Assembly: GCF_000237325.1 (NCBI RefSeq)
Contig: NC_017542.1
Span: forward strand, 3,754,501-3,818,500
Length of the DNA: 64,000 nt
Source of the DNA: Paenibacillus polymyxa M1
GTDB lineage: Bacteria; Bacillota; Bacilli; Paenibacillales; Paenibacillaceae
Reading direction: 5' to 3'
The notes beneath the pieces were generated by a model. The model ran no database searches, was not told the origin of the DNA, and saw nothing but the letters and a program-made list of their open reading frames with translations. Positions 18,994-28,032 of this stretch are shown piece after piece. How positions within the stretch are numbered: the first letter of the stretch is position 1; the number at the start of each line of letters is the position of its first letter. The translations under genes were made by a program, and so were the position numbers.

Positions 18994-19242
18994 AAGTATT
19001 TAGGAACGCTATTTTACACTTACTTGTTCTTGTCTTACAAGTATCTGAGAAGCTTACTTATTAAGAAGTGTTCTCGCTATGTAAATATCGTTCAACCGGG
19101 CACCAACTTATAATACGACAATTTTATCAAATTGTAAAGTGTTTTTTTAAAAAAATAATAAAAAATCTCTTTTTGTATAACTTGTGCACATTTGAACTAC
19201 ACTAATAAATGTCTTTCCAAACCACCAGAAGGGGTGTTACGA

Positions 19243-19401
19243 ATGCGTGAAGGTATGATTCCAACTGTTCTTGGGACGGTAGTATCGGCTTCAGGCGCTG
19301 TGTTGCTGAGCAGTAAGTACAAACTTGCAGCTACAGGCATTCTCGGTTTCGGACTGGCTCATGTTGTTCTGGGAGCGATTGATTTGATTGAGCATCGCTA
19401 G
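19243..19401 (+). CDS. Small membrane protein of unknown function
   Basis: 52 residues from ATG 19243 (MREGMIPTVL), behind AGAAGGGGTG; an in-frame ATG further upstream (19192) has no ribosome site. Two hydrophobic segments (about residues 4-22 and 28-46) suggest a two-pass membrane protein. Small asparagine-poor proteins like this are common in Paenibacillus; I do not recognise a named family. Confidence 0.75.
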   Translation: MREGMIPTVLGTVVSASGAVLLSSKYKLAATGILGFGLAHVVLGAIDLIEHR

Positions 19402-19414
19402 TTGTTTGGAAAGT

Positions 19415-19446
19415 ACCGGGCGGGATTTATCCTTCCCGGTTTATTT
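19415..19446 (+). terminator. Rho-independent terminator
   Basis: ACCGGG and CCCGGT arms followed by TTATTTTAT, 14 bases after the small membrane protein gene. Confidence 0.8.
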
Positions 19447-19527
19447 TATAAGCGTTTAATATGGAGCATAAGCGTTTATGTAAAGTGTAGAACTGAATCA
19501 TGCCTAAGAAGGAGCGTGTAATGTGCT

Positions 19528-19719
19528 ATGAAAAAACATAACTCCGAAAAAAAGAATCTTACTGACGATCAAATCGAATATAAACAATCTCTGGATAAGC
19601 GTGAACCAGGATTTGATCGGATTCCTGACCCTGATGCCGATTCACCTGCAGCTACCGATATGATTGATGAAGCCGTGGGCCGTGGAATAGATAAGCTACG
19701 TAATGACTTTACCAAATAA
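19528..19719 (+). CDS. Small hydrophilic protein of unknown function
   Basis: 63 residues, highly charged, no membrane segment (MKKHNSEKKNLTDDQ...). AGAAGGAG lies upstream. Rich in Asp, Lys and Pro and probably largely disordered; such small acidic proteins are frequent among spore or stress genes, but no family is recognised. Confidence 0.7.
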   Translation: MKKHNSEKKNLTDDQIEYKQSLDKREPGFDRIPDPDADSPAATDMIDEAVGRGIDKLRNDFTK

Positions 19720-19751
19720 AGCATGAATTATAGGTCACAGGTTATTAAGTA

Positions 19752-19904
19752 TCACTTGAAGATAAGCATGATCCAGCCAATAATCGAGATCCACAATACA
19801 ATGCTGATGAAGAATCCACACAAGAGACCAAAAGAGAAATTACCTTCACTCTTCGGCATAACACTGCCAAATTTCAATCTAAGCTTCATTTGATTCCAGT
19901 TCAT
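19752..19904 (-). CDS. Short single-pass membrane protein
   Basis: 50 residues from ATG 19904 with a strong AAGGAGGGGG upstream. The N-terminal half is basic and polar (MNWNQMKLRLKFG); the C-terminal half is one hydrophobic segment (FFISIVLWISIIGWIMLIF). The strong ribosome site and clear composition support a real gene of unknown function. Confidence 0.7.
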   Translation of the reverse strand: MNWNQMKLRLKFGSVMPKSEGNFSFGLLCGFFISIVLWISIIGWIMLIFK

Positions 19905-19999
19905 AGAACCCCCTCCTTAAGTTCTATTTCGGAATATGAAGCTTATTTTTGTAGACCTATAGTCATGTTTTTGAAAATAAAAAAGGGGTTTTTGTCCTA

Positions 20000-20326
20000 T
20001 CACCCTGAGCGCGGCAACAGAATTACAGCTATACCTACCAAACAAATCAATCCACCAATGAAATCGTACAAGTCAGGTGTCTTTTTATCAATCCACCAGC
20101 CCCATGCAATGGAAAGAACAATAAAGACACCTCCGTACGCTGCATATACACGCCCAAAGGAGGAGAAAACCTGAAAGGTAGCAATGACTCCATAGACAGC
20201 TAAAATCACTCCGCCGCAAAGTCCGACATACCATGTCTTACCTTCTCGCAGCCATTGCCAGATCAGATATCCACCTCCGATTTCAGCGATGCCTGCCAAA
20301 ATAAAAAGTAAAGCTGCCTTTAACAA
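20000..20326 (-). CDS. YnfA/UPF0060 family membrane protein
   Basis: 108 residues, four hydrophobic segments, with the family hallmarks [20 protein letters not shown] and [22 protein letters not shown]0060 proteins are small four-helix membrane proteins related to the drug/metabolite transporter fold; a transport role is often suggested but not established. Length and motifs are standard. It is transcribed away from its plus-strand neighbours and followed by the short membrane protein gene on the same strand. Confidence 0.92.
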   Translation of the reverse strand: MLKAALLFILAGIAEIGGGYLIWQWLREGKTWYVGLCGGVILAVYGVIATFQVFSSFGRVYAAYGGVFIVLSIAWGWWIDKKTPDLYDFIGGLICLVGIAVILLPRSG

Positions 20327-20366
20327 CGTATCACGTCCTAAACTTTCTTACTTTTCAGTCATCTCA

Positions 20367-20549
20367 TTATAGTAATCGACCTATAATAATAATCAATGCA
20401 ATTACGCCAACCAGAATAAGCAGATTACTGACCTGACGCCACAGGCTTGAAGCTCCCTCGGAGTGAAGCTTCCGCTGATTGGCATCAAAGTTTGCTTTGG
20501 TTCCCTCAGCATCTACCGGACTAGAAAATGGTCTGTGTTCTTCATTCAT
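20367..20549 (-). CDS. Small tail-anchored membrane protein
   Basis: 60 residues from ATG 20549 (MNEEHRPFSS), behind AAAGGAGG; the upstream in-frame extension to 20678 has no ribosome site. A polar N-terminal part with Pro, Asp and Lys is followed by one C-terminal hydrophobic helix (LLILVGVIALIIIIGRLL), so it is probably tail-anchored. It sits 40 bases upstream of the YnfA-like gene on the same strand and may share its transcript. Function unknown. Confidence 0.72.
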   Translation of the reverse strand: MNEEHRPFSSPVDAEGTKANFDANQRKLHSEGASSLWRQVSNLLILVGVIALIIIIGRLL

Positions 20550-20901
20550 ATGAAGGCCTCCTTTGCAATCCACTTTAATCATACCAAACTTTTCCGTCGA
20601 TTTCGCGTTGCAATTATGCCTATAATTCAATGCAACTTCCGAATGAAGCTTCATATGTATGAGTATACAAACCAACATGTCGATATTTCACTGAATATAA
20701 AGTATGATGACGAATTAAGGAAGAGTGGGTATTTAGACGCCTTTCATTGCAGGACGGTAGTTATGGTATAATTTAGTCAACTTGTTCAGGATCGTATCAG
20801 GGCGCAACTGGTTACTCCATTTATAATGAAACTTACATCCAAGAATCCACATCCGCTTAAAACCTACATATTCTGTTTGTAGATCTAGGAGGAGGATACG
20901 G
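20550..20901. other. Intergenic region
   Basis: About 350 bases between divergent small genes. It should contain promoters for both sides. No gene, repeat or riboswitch was recognised. Confidence 0.4.
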
Positions 20902-21180
20902 ATGTCCCCTATTTTTATAGCTAGTTTAATGATAATGGGTATATTTTTATTTCAGGCAGCCCTTATTCTAGGCATCATACATTGGGTTTCTAAACGTACC
21001 AAGCGTCCAGCACAAACCAAAATGTACCTTACAGTGGGTTTGCTTGTCTTTATATCATGCTTCCTTGTGTGGGACAACTGGATACACTTGCAGGAACTCA
21101 ACGGGTGGACCATGATTAGTCTAGTAGTGATCATGATTAGTGCCTACATACAACTAAGAAAACAAAAAGAAAAATACTAA
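20902..21180 (+). CDS. Small integral membrane protein
   Basis: 92 residues with three hydrophobic segments (about 3-28, 41-60 and 68-85) separated by basic loops. AGGAGGAGG lies upstream of the ATG. The mannanase gene starts 30 bases later with its own ribosome site, so the two may be co-transcribed, but nothing in the sequence links their functions. Family not recognised. Confidence 0.75.
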   Translation: MSPIFIASLMIMGIFLFQAALILGIIHWVSKRTKRPAQTKMYLTVGLLVFISCFLVWDNWIHLQELNGWTMISLVVIMISAYIQLRKQKEKY

Positions 21181-21210
21181 CCCCATTACCAGCATCAAAG
21201 GAGGAGCGCC

Positions 21211-22242
21211 ATGAAATCTCACTCAACACGCTTTTGGTTACAGAGGGTGCTACTGCTAATGCTTGTTTTACTCTTTAGCGGCTCTCAACAATCGTTCATT
21301 GTTGCTGATGCCGCCCCGCCAATTAATGCTCATGCCTCTGCCAAAGCCAGGCAATTACTTGCCTACCTAACTAATGTGCCGGATGATATGCTAATTTCCG
21401 GACAGCACGATTACTTAGAGGCACCGGATGAACAAAATAACAAGCTGCAACAAATCAGCGGACAATACGCGGGACTTCACGGCTATGAGTTTGGAGGGTT
21501 GGCTAATCAATCCCGTACTGCCTTACGAGAGCAACGTCAGCGTGTTGTGAATAGCGCTATTCAATGGAGTCGGGACGGCGGAATCGTAGCTATCACCTTT
21601 CATCAGGCGTTACCGGGCAAACCAAAAACGTGGAAAAACGTACAAGCAAAAATTACTCAAGCTGAATTTAATCGTTACGTCACGCCGGGTACCCCACAAT
21701 ATAAGCAACTCATCGCTGATTTGGACGAGGCGGCTCTGTCCCTTAAGACCTTACGGGATGCGGATGTGCCAGTTTTATGGAGACCCTATCATGAAATGAA
21801 TGGTAACTGGTTTTGGTGGGGGAACAAACAAAATTACGCTAAGCTGTGGGATCTAATGTATGATCGGTTCGTACATGTCCATCATTTAGATAACCTGTTG
21901 TGGGTCTGGAGTCCCAATGCCCCGAACGCTTATAGCACTCCCTATAGTCTGTCCTTTCCAGGCATTAACCGGGTAGATGTGCTTGCAGCCGATATCTATA
22001 ATAATGATTACAGGTCCTCCTACTACACTGAATTGCTAAAGCTTGCGCAGGGCAAGCCTATGGGAATCGGAGAAAGTGATATTCTGCCGAGTGCGAAGGT
22101 GCTACAGAATCAGCCTGCCTGGGCCTATGCCATGACATGGGGAAAGGAACTTTCGGCAACCAATTCGCAGGCAGCCATCAGACATTTTATGAACCAAAAT
22201 AATATTATCACACGCGATCTTCTCCATGAGTCCCTCCGCTGA
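21211..22242 (+). CDS. Secreted beta-mannanase, glycoside hydrolase family 26
   Basis: 343 residues with an N-terminal signal peptide (LLLMLVLLFSG, cleavage near VADAAP). The GH26 acid/base Glu is seen at 195 in WRPYHEMNGNWFWWG and the nucleophile Glu at 288 in MGIGESD. GH26 enzymes cleave internal beta-1,4-mannosidic bonds in mannan and galactomannan. No carbohydrate-binding module is attached. AAAGGAGGAG precedes the ATG. A strong terminator follows within 10 bases. Confidence 0.9.
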   Translation: MKSHSTRFWLQRVLLLMLVLLFSGSQQSFIVADAAPPINAHASAKARQLLAYLTNVPDDMLISGQHDYLEAPDEQNNKLQQISGQYAGLHGYEFGGLANQSRTALREQRQRVVNSAIQWSRDGGIVAITFHQALPGKPKTWKNVQAKITQAEFNRYVTPGTPQYKQLIADLDEAALSLKTLRDADVPVLWRPYHEMNGNWFWWGNKQNYAKLWDLMYDRFVHVHHLDNLLWVWSPNAPNAYSTPYSLSFPGINRVDVLAADIYNNDYRSSYYTELLKLAQGKPMGIGESDILPSAKVLQNQPAWAYAMTWGKELSATNSQAAIRHFMNQNNIITRDLLHESLR

Positions 22243-22249
22243 AAGAAAA

Positions 22250-22290
22250 AAGCTTGCACTTTGCTCCTAGAGCGAAGTGCAAGCTTCTTT
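22250..22290 (+). terminator. Terminator of the mannanase gene
   Basis: Long stem AAGCTTGCACTT/AAGTGCAAGCTT with a 13-base loop, followed by CTTTAT; preceded by an A-run, so it may also serve the minus-strand gene at 22314. Confidence 0.85.
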
Positions 22291-22313
22291 ATACCCAATC
22301 CAAATGAAGCTCC

Positions 22314-22529
22314 CTAACTATTTCTAATTACCTCTTCAAGATCAAGATCCGCATAGGCCTCTTCACCAAGATGTACAGATACAATGGTGTAGATCCGCTT
22401 GGTTAATCTAGACATCAACCGATCACCTGGTGCTACGGAATATTCTTCCCGAAAATCCCCGATCTTGTGAAAACCACTGGACATATGGATGTACAAGTTG
22501 CCCCTACGCGTTTTACCATGTACCAACAT
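22314..22529 (-). CDS. Conserved-looking hypothetical protein
   Basis: 71 residues from ATG 22529, preceded by AGGAGGAGA. Soluble, mixed charge, ends DLDLEEVIRNS. The pattern VAPGDRLMSRLTKRIYTIVSVH suggests a small beta-barrel-like fold, but no family is recognised. Single gene between terminators. Confidence 0.7.
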   Translation of the reverse strand: MLVHGKTRRGNLYIHMSSGFHKIGDFREEYSVAPGDRLMSRLTKRIYTIVSVHLGEEAYADLDLEEVIRNS

Positions 22530-22652
22530 CAAATCTCCTCCTGCTGTGTGACCAACCTATTTTCCCTGTTACATCTATATCGGTCAGAACAAGATAGGAT
22601 ATAAGTCCCTGATCCCCTTCTTTTCTTTCACAAGATCGTGCACGTAAACGAA

Positions 22653-22682
22653 ACGGGTCTGTCAGTGAAATGACAGACCCGT
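22653..22682 (-). terminator. Terminator of gldA
   Basis: Perfect 12-bp stem ACGGGTCTGTCA/TGACAGACCCGT with a 6-base loop, about 33 bases after the gldA stop on the minus strand. T-run is weak. Confidence 0.75.
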
Positions 22683-22715
22683 CTTTGTAAATCCATTTTT
22701 CTAGCTAGAAAGAAA

Positions 22716-23819
22716 CTATTCTTGATAGGATTCTGCAATCGCATTTGCTGCGATGATTGCGTTATACACATCATCAGGACTAACTGGGAACGGCATGTTG
22801 ACCATTGTATCATTTGCTGCACAAGCATCTTCAGCCACCTGACGCCATTCAGCCTCAACAAATTCCTCTACACCCAGATCACGAAGCGTTAATGGAAGAC
22901 CTACATCCTTAACCAGCTTAATCACGGTCTCTAGCTCTTCTTTTGGTGCGTTTTCCAGCACCAGCTGAGTTAACAAGCCGAATGTAACTTTCTCACCATG
23001 CTGTGCTTTGTGAAGTGAAGGAACAGCCGTCATGCCATTATGAATAGCATGTGCTGCTGCCAATCCGCCTGATTCTGCTCCGACACCGCTCAGATAAATG
23101 GTTGCTTCAATCGTATCCTCAACTGCACGAGTATATACTTTACGATCCACTGCACGTTTTGCCTTCACGGCATTTTCCAGCAATGTATCATAACAAAGGC
23201 GAGCAAGTCCCAGACCTGTAGTGGAAGGCTTGTTCAGCACCAGATTGTCCCCATTGGCCTGATAGCAGGCACGAGCTTCAAAATAAGTTGCCAGTGCATC
23301 ACCAATACCAGCTGCAAAGAAACGTGCAGGCGCCGCTGCCAAAATACCTGTATCTGCAAGTACTACATCTGGATTCGTAGGCAGGAACAAATATTCATCA
23401 AAGGAGCCATCCTTCTTGTAAATAACCGCAAGCGCGGTACAAGGAGCATCTGTAGAAGCAATGGTTGGAAAAATAACGACAGGCAACTTTTCATAATATG
23501 CTGTTGCCTTGGCGGTATCCAGCGTTTTTCCCCCGCCAATCCCTATAATGATGTTCGAACCATGTTTGCGTACTAATTCACGGTTACGATCAATCTCTTC
23601 TTTTGTACATTCATATTGGAATTTCTCGAAGACCACCTGGTTACCAGCTGCTTCAATCGAAGCCCCTGCCTCCTTTTGGGCTCTTTCAAGGATAAACTCA
23701 TCGCAAATAACATAGGCCTTATCGCCATAATCCTTAATGTAGTCATTTAACGACGAGAGCAGATTTTGTCCAGAAATAAATTTCTTGGGTGAAGTAACGG
23801 ACCTTACAACGTTTGCCAT
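22716..23819 (-). CDS. gldA: Glycerol dehydrogenase
   Basis: 367 residues of the iron-type alcohol dehydrogenase family. NAD-binding GIGGGKTLDTAKA is near residue 94, STDAPCTALAVIY follows, and the metal-binding residues lie in GIGDALATYFEA (Asp) and the two His-containing segments AAAHAIHNG and HKAQHGEKV. It oxidises glycerol to dihydroxyacetone with NAD, normally with zinc. Single gene, start ATG 23819 behind GAGGAGG, ended by a strong hairpin. Confidence 0.95.
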   Translation of the reverse strand: MANVVRSVTSPKKFISGQNLLSSLNDYIKDYGDKAYVICDEFILERAQKEAGASIEAAGNQVVFEKFQYECTKEEIDRNRELVRKHGSNIIIGIGGGKTLDTAKATAYYEKLPVVIFPTIASTDAPCTALAVIYKKDGSFDEYLFLPTNPDVVLADTGILAAAPARFFAAGIGDALATYFEARACYQANGDNLVLNKPSTTGLGLARLCYDTLLENAVKAKRAVDRKVYTRAVEDTIEATIYLSGVGAESGGLAAAHAIHNGMTAVPSLHKAQHGEKVTFGLLTQLVLENAPKEELETVIKLVKDVGLPLTLRDLGVEEFVEAEWRQVAEDACAANDTMVNMPFPVSPDDVYNAIIAANAIAESYQE

Positions 23820-23958
23820 GTAAATTCCTCCTCAGCTTTGACTCATACTCAAATTAATAATGATTTGGGCATGTGACCCCTTAACTATAAACCTCTTTTC
23901 ACATTATTAAAAGGCTTATTATGGAATATATTATGAACAAATTGTGTATCTATTACAT

Positions 23959-24501
23959 TTAAAGAGACGAGCTCCATTCAGAGTACAGAATGCCCATCAT
24001 GATGCGATCATAGCTGTTGCCATCACGGAGAACAGCGGAACGAACTCTCCCCTCAAGCTGGAACCCTGCCTTCTCATAGGTACGGATCGCTTGTGTATTG
24101 TACTCAATCACATCCAAGCCGACCCGATTTAAATTCAGCTCATAAAACGCATAACGAAGAATGAGACGTATAGCTTCCGCTCCAAAACCCTTGCCACGGT
24201 AGTCCGTATTACCTATACCTACTGCCAGCTGCCCGCAGCGATTATTCCACTCAATCCCATGAATAGCAACAAATCCGATCAGGACATCGTCTGCCAATGT
24301 TCTTAAGCGAAAATAGACCTCGTTAGAGCTAGGAGATCCTTCTGATTCCATCTGTTTCAACGTGTAGGGGAGTGCCAGATCCGTATCTACATTGCGCAAA
24401 TACTTCGCATCCTCACCCCATTTGAACATCAGTTCAGCATCTTCTTCCCTAACAGCGGCCAGTTTTATTCGTTCCCCGTAAAATAAATTTTCGATTTTAA
24501 T
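23959..24501 (-). CDS. GNAT-family N-acetyltransferase with probable ATT start
   Basis: The ATG at 24429 gives 156 residues but removes the first beta-strand of the GNAT fold. The frame is open further upstream and encodes IKIENLFYGERIKLAAVREEDAELM, a typical RimJ/RimL-type start. No ATG, GTG or TTG exists between the upstream TGA and this segment; the only suitable codon is ATT 24501, with AGGAG 10 bases before it. Acetyl-CoA binding is seen in NTDYRGKGFGAEA and the late NTQAIRTYEKAGF motif. Substrate unknown; family members acetylate protein N-termini, antibiotics or small amines. Confidence 0.82.
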   Translation of the reverse strand: MKIENLFYGERIKLAAVREEDAELMFKWGEDAKYLRNVDTDLALPYTLKQMESEGSPSSNEVYFRLRTLADDVLIGFVAIHGIEWNNRCGQLAVGIGNTDYRGKGFGAEAIRLILRYAFYELNLNRVGLDVIEYNTQAIRTYEKAGFQLEGRVRSAVLRDGNSYDRIMMGILYSEWSSSL

Positions 24502-24666
24502 GACTCTTCAGCTCCTATTATGAATTGTGTACGAAGTTTTCGTCATCATTGTCATGTTATCCAACGTCCGCAATATAAGCTCTCCCTAATGAATTCATTG
24601 TTTAAATTTTACAAAATAATCATACCTAACACAACCAAATCATTACAAATATCATGGTGGGATATA

Positions 24667-24692
24667 CAAAAAGACCTTGCAGCTGCAAGGTC
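24667..24692 (-). terminator. Terminator of the KASIII operon
   Basis: Perfect stem GACCTTGCAG/CTGCAAGGTC followed on the minus strand by TTTTTG, ten bases after the KASIII stop. Confidence 0.92.
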
Positions 24693-24701
24693 TTCGTATT
24701 C

Positions 24702-25688
24702 CTAATATTTAAACAACATAGCAACCAGTTGATATCCAGCTCCAATCGTCCAAAATAGCACATAATCGCCGCGCCGGATACGACCCGATTCGATACCTTC
24801 ATATAGAGCAATGAACGGGCTGCTGGTACCTGTATAACCATAACGATCACCCACATAAATCATTTGATCATTCTCTAGCTCCAAATGATCCTGGATCTTC
24901 AACACATTGGCCAATGAAAACTGCGACAGACAATAAGCCCGTACATCCTGAGGTGTAAGCCCATTCTTTTTTATAATGCGTTCAAGCAGTTCAAATGTTG
25001 GAGGCAAGGCCATATTGGCGTCGAACGGAAGCCACTGAATAAATTTGCCGGGTGCGTTCCTTTGGAGGGTCGCCGCTAACCCCCGGGCCGGGTACAATAT
25101 TTTATCTATATTGATGGGGTCCGTATAATACAGGGAATCTATAAATCCAGTGTCCTCTTCTGTACGCTCCAAAATAGCTGCACATGCAGCATCGCCATAG
25201 TTCGCATACGTAATCTCATCCGCGGGATCGGAAATGAGCGAATTATAATCTGAGCCGATAATAAGCGCTGTCCGCACATCGGGATTAGACATCATCGACC
25301 GACTGGCTTGATCGACAGCTACTGTCATCCCTGCGCAATTTGCATTGGAATCCATCACTGCCACATCATGTCTGGCCCCAATCGCCTGGTGTACAAACAA
25401 GGCATTCATCGGAAACAGCGACTCAGGAACTTGAGTGGAGAACACGATCATATCCACATCACGACCTGTCATACCGGCTTGCTCCAGAGCTTTTTGCGCA
25501 GCTGCTATTCCCATGGTTAGACCGTTTTCGTTCGGATCATCAATGATATAACGCTGTTTTCTACCCATATGCTCCATGAAGCGTCGAATATCCTTTCCCC
25601 GCTCGTCAAAATGGCGAACATAATATTCGTTATCCAACGAATGGGACGGATGGTGCACTCCCAGTGCTTTTATTCTGATATGGCTCAT
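24702..25688 (-). CDS. Beta-ketoacyl-ACP synthase III-like (FabH/KASIII fold) with altered catalytic residues
   Basis: 328 residues of thiolase fold. The nucleophile Cys118 is kept (SNANCAGMTV). The FabH motif with the catalytic His (HQAN) aligns to SLAN near residue 266, and the motif with the catalytic Asn (GNT) aligns to GYT near 291. A KASIII lacking His and Asn should not decarboxylate malonyl-ACP normally, so a role in acyl transfer or another condensation is possible. It follows a small protein gene by 31 bases and the pair ends at a strong terminator. Not part of the PKS cluster, which is 11 kb away. Confidence 0.82.
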   Translation of the reverse strand: MSHIRIKALGVHHPSHSLDNEYYVRHFDERGKDIRRFMEHMGRKQRYIIDDPNENGLTMGIAAAQKALEQAGMTGRDVDMIVFSTQVPESLFPMNALFVHQAIGARHDVAVMDSNANCAGMTVAVDQASRSMMSNPDVRTALIIGSDYNSLISDPADEITYANYGDAACAAILERTEEDTGFIDSLYYTDPINIDKILYPARGLAATLQRNAPGKFIQWLPFDANMALPPTFELLERIIKKNGLTPQDVRAYCLSQFSLANVLKIQDHLELENDQMIYVGDRYGYTGTSSPFIALYEGIESGRIRRGDYVLFWTIGAGYQLVAMLFKY

Positions 25689-25719
25689 CAGGTTTCCCCC
25701 TTACACATACGTCAGCGCA

Positions 25720-26070
25720 TTATTGTACTACAATATCTACGTTGTTTAATCCTGCTTCACGTGCTACACGACCAAGCTGCATTTTAATAATCGTTTGCTG
25801 GAGGCTGATGACAAAAATTATTTTGGCAAATCCAGTTTCTTTATAACGTGCAAAAGAACCCTTCAGTTTCTCTACTTCACCTGGTCCCAAAAGTGCCATT
25901 TGGGTGCAATCTACCCTGAGTGTAAAGTTCGATGCCTGAATAGATGAAGTTTTGGCTATATAATCCTTTACAAAGCTGTCATACTCCTCTTGGCTAAAAA
26001 CTCCATTCACTGCCATATGTACCGTTTTAATGACTTGATCCACTTCGATGGTATAAGGATGTTGACTCAT
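25720..26070 (-). CDS. Hypothetical protein, possibly STAS-like, partner of KASIII-like gene
   Basis: 116 residues, soluble. Alternating beta and alpha pattern (VKTVHMAVNGVFSQEEYDSF, then FTLRVDCTQM, then GFAKIIFVIS) resembles a SpoIIAA/STAS-type fold, but no clear phosphorylatable Ser motif is seen. AAAGGAG precedes the ATG. It is the first gene of a two-gene unit with the KASIII-like gene, so the two proteins probably act together. Family assignment is a guess from pattern. Confidence 0.65.
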   Translation of the reverse strand: MSQHPYTIEVDQVIKTVHMAVNGVFSQEEYDSFVKDYIAKTSSIQASNFTLRVDCTQMALLGPGEVEKLKGSFARYKETGFAKIIFVISLQQTIIKMQLGRVAREAGLNNVDIVVQ

Positions 26071-26188
26071 TTTAGAAAGACTCCTTTGATTTCATTTTTT
26101 GTCTATTAAGAGTATCGGAATAATAGGTAGAATTTTTAATATGAAACGAGATACATCATCCCTAACATATTACAAGTTTGTGAATACA

Positions 26189-26227
26189 CAAAAAACCGTC
26201 ACCGCTTCTAGAAGAAGCTACTGACGG
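26189..26227 (-). terminator. Terminator of sleB
   Basis: Minus-strand stem CCGTCAGTAGCTTCT/AGAAGCGGTGACGG followed by TTTTTTG, about 30 bases after the sleB stop. Confidence 0.85.
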
Positions 26228-26256
26228 CTGAAAAAAATACAAATGCTCATATGGAA

Positions 26257-26910
26257 TTAATTCGTAAATGTATGACGACCAAGCGAAATGACAGCCGGAC
26301 GGCTTTTACTCCATTTGGCTGTGGCAATGGCTGGGTTGTAATAAAACAAAGACCCATTGGTCGGGTCAGCACCATTAAGTGCCTGTCTGGCTGCTCGGTA
26401 CGCAGTCTTGTTGGGTTTCAAGCGGTATTGACCATCCCGTACAGCGGTGAATTGACCCGGCTGTAAAATAACGTCCGGAATTGAGCTTGGAAACTCGCCG
26501 GACTGTACACGGTTTAATACGACAGCGCCGACAGCTACTTGTCCTTCAAACGATTCTCCGCGCGCCTCGGAATAAATGATCCGTGCCAGTTGATCCAATG
26601 CGGTTACGCGGACCTTTCCGAACGAATCGAGCTTGGCCTGTGTTGCCGCTCCGGCAATACCGTCAGGCGCCAGACCGTGATCCCTCTGAAAACGAGCCAC
26701 CGCTTTGCTGGTCAAAGAGCCATAGTATCCCGTAAAACCAGCTTTGAAGTAACCGAGTGAATGAAGCTGCTGTTGAAGCTCCAGCACTCGTTCGCTTTGA
26801 ATCCCTTTCTTTAAAGCTGACGATTGTGCCTGTGCTTGTCCTGGTGCGACTGATAATACAGTACCTAACATGCATGCGCAGGACAGGATTAAAATAGATA
26901 ATTTTTTCAT
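26257..26910 (-). CDS. sleB: Spore cortex-lytic enzyme SleB
   Basis: About 217 residues from ATG 26910 (MKKLSILIL), with GAGGAGG 11 bases upstream; the ATG at 26934 would contain that site. Signal peptide ends near GQAQAQ. A peptidoglycan-binding domain (LQQQLHSLGYFKAGFTGYYG...AVARFQRDHGL) is followed by a hydrolase-2 domain with catalytic Glu in ARIIYSEARGESFEGQVAV. SleB is exported into the forespore and breaks cortex peptidoglycan during germination as a lytic transglycosylase. A YpeB partner gene, usually next to sleB in bacilli, is not seen here. Confidence 0.92.
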   Translation of the reverse strand: MKKLSILILSCACMLGTVLSVAPGQAQAQSSALKKGIQSERVLELQQQLHSLGYFKAGFTGYYGSLTSKAVARFQRDHGLAPDGIAGAATQAKLDSFGKVRVTALDQLARIIYSEARGESFEGQVAVGAVVLNRVQSGEFPSSIPDVILQPGQFTAVRDGQYRLKPNKTAYRAARQALNGADPTNGSLFYYNPAIATAKWSKSRPAVISLGRHTFTN

Positions 26911-26934
26911 ATTCCAGACAACCTCCTCTTTCAT

Positions 26935-27366
26935 GTTCTGTCCGGTGCAACCATTCCGGCCTGTACAACTCAGGGACGTTTATCCGATGATGCTTCTTGT
27001 GCCATAACTTATGACTAGCTGCGGAAATGACGCGTGGCTACATATGGCATCGGACATTGATGCGTTCACACGTCCGTTGCAGTATACCACAAGCCGCATT
27101 TACGTATCATCCGGCTCTAGTCCTAAGAATACCCAAATCAATAAAACACTATCCAGCAAGGGATGACGTGTATGAGAAGCAATGGATCACATTTTGACTA
27201 CACTTGAATACGTGACTTTTTTCGCTATTTTTCGATTCAATCTACCCAGGACCTGAACCTGACATTTGCTTTTTTAAACCACATTTTTGTGCACATATAT
27301 ATGGGCAAATGCATAGAGTAGCGTACGATCATTCATTTCGAGTAACAGAAAGGCAGGAAAGAACAC
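26935..27366. other. Divergent intergenic region between sleB and the cupin gene
   Basis: About 430 bases. It must carry promoters for both genes; a forespore-type promoter for sleB is expected but I could not fix one by eye. No gene or repeat recognised. Confidence 0.4.
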
Positions 27367-28032
27367 GTGAATTCATATATGGATTACACCTCTCCCACTG
27401 TACAGTTCACCTATGATTTAAGCGACAATATTTTGTTTCAGAAAGATGCTCAGAACTCAATCAACGAGCTGTCGATCCAGCAGCTGAATACATTAGCAAA
27501 TGTATCGCTACTGGATATCCGTCTCAGCACTGCTAATGTTGTAGAGCCTCACTACCATCAAAATGCCACAGAACTAATATACTGTATCTCTGGAGCAGTG
27601 ACCGTGTCACTGATTAATCCTTTTACCCGCGAGTTACGACATTTTCCGATTACACCTGGACAGGTGGCTAACGTCCCTCAGGGATGGTGGCACTATCTAG
27701 TCGCCACGGTGGACAACACTCACTTGTTGGCGATTTTTAACGCTCCAGTCCCTGAATTCATTTTGGGCTCCGATGTTTTGCGGCTCACGCCAAGTAACAT
27801 TATGGCTCATACTTACTGTCTGGATGAGAAAAAGGTCCAGGAAGCGCTCGCCCCTATAAAAAAACCTATCATCATCGGTCCTTCCAATGACTGCAAACAG
27901 CAGCCACCTCGAAAACCAGGGATTCACGTAAGGCTAACCGATACTTCATCACATCGTCAGGTCGCCCCCCAAAGAGGCTACATCTATACCCATGGATATC
28001 CTGGCTTTTCCTTTAATCCCTATCAAGAGTAA
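27367..28032 (+). CDS. Cupin-domain protein, oxalate decarboxylase-like
   Basis: 221 residues from GTG 27367. A single cupin core is seen: EPHYHQNATELIYCISGAV (metal-binding His, His, Glu) and the second motif VPQGWWHYLVATV with the third His. The C-terminal third is Pro-rich and unlike an enzyme domain, with a tail YTHGYPGFSFNPYQE. Bicupin oxalate decarboxylases have two such cores, so this is a shorter relative. It is followed by small spore-type genes and may be a spore coat protein; that is inference. Confidence 0.78.
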   Translation: MNSYMDYTSPTVQFTYDLSDNILFQKDAQNSINELSIQQLNTLANVSLLDIRLSTANVVEPHYHQNATELIYCISGAVTVSLINPFTRELRHFPITPGQVANVPQGWWHYLVATVDNTHLLAIFNAPVPEFILGSDVLRLTPSNIMAHTYCLDEKKVQEALAPIKKPIIIGPSNDCKQQPPRKPGIHVRLTDTSSHRQVAPQRGYIYTHGYPGFSFNPYQE

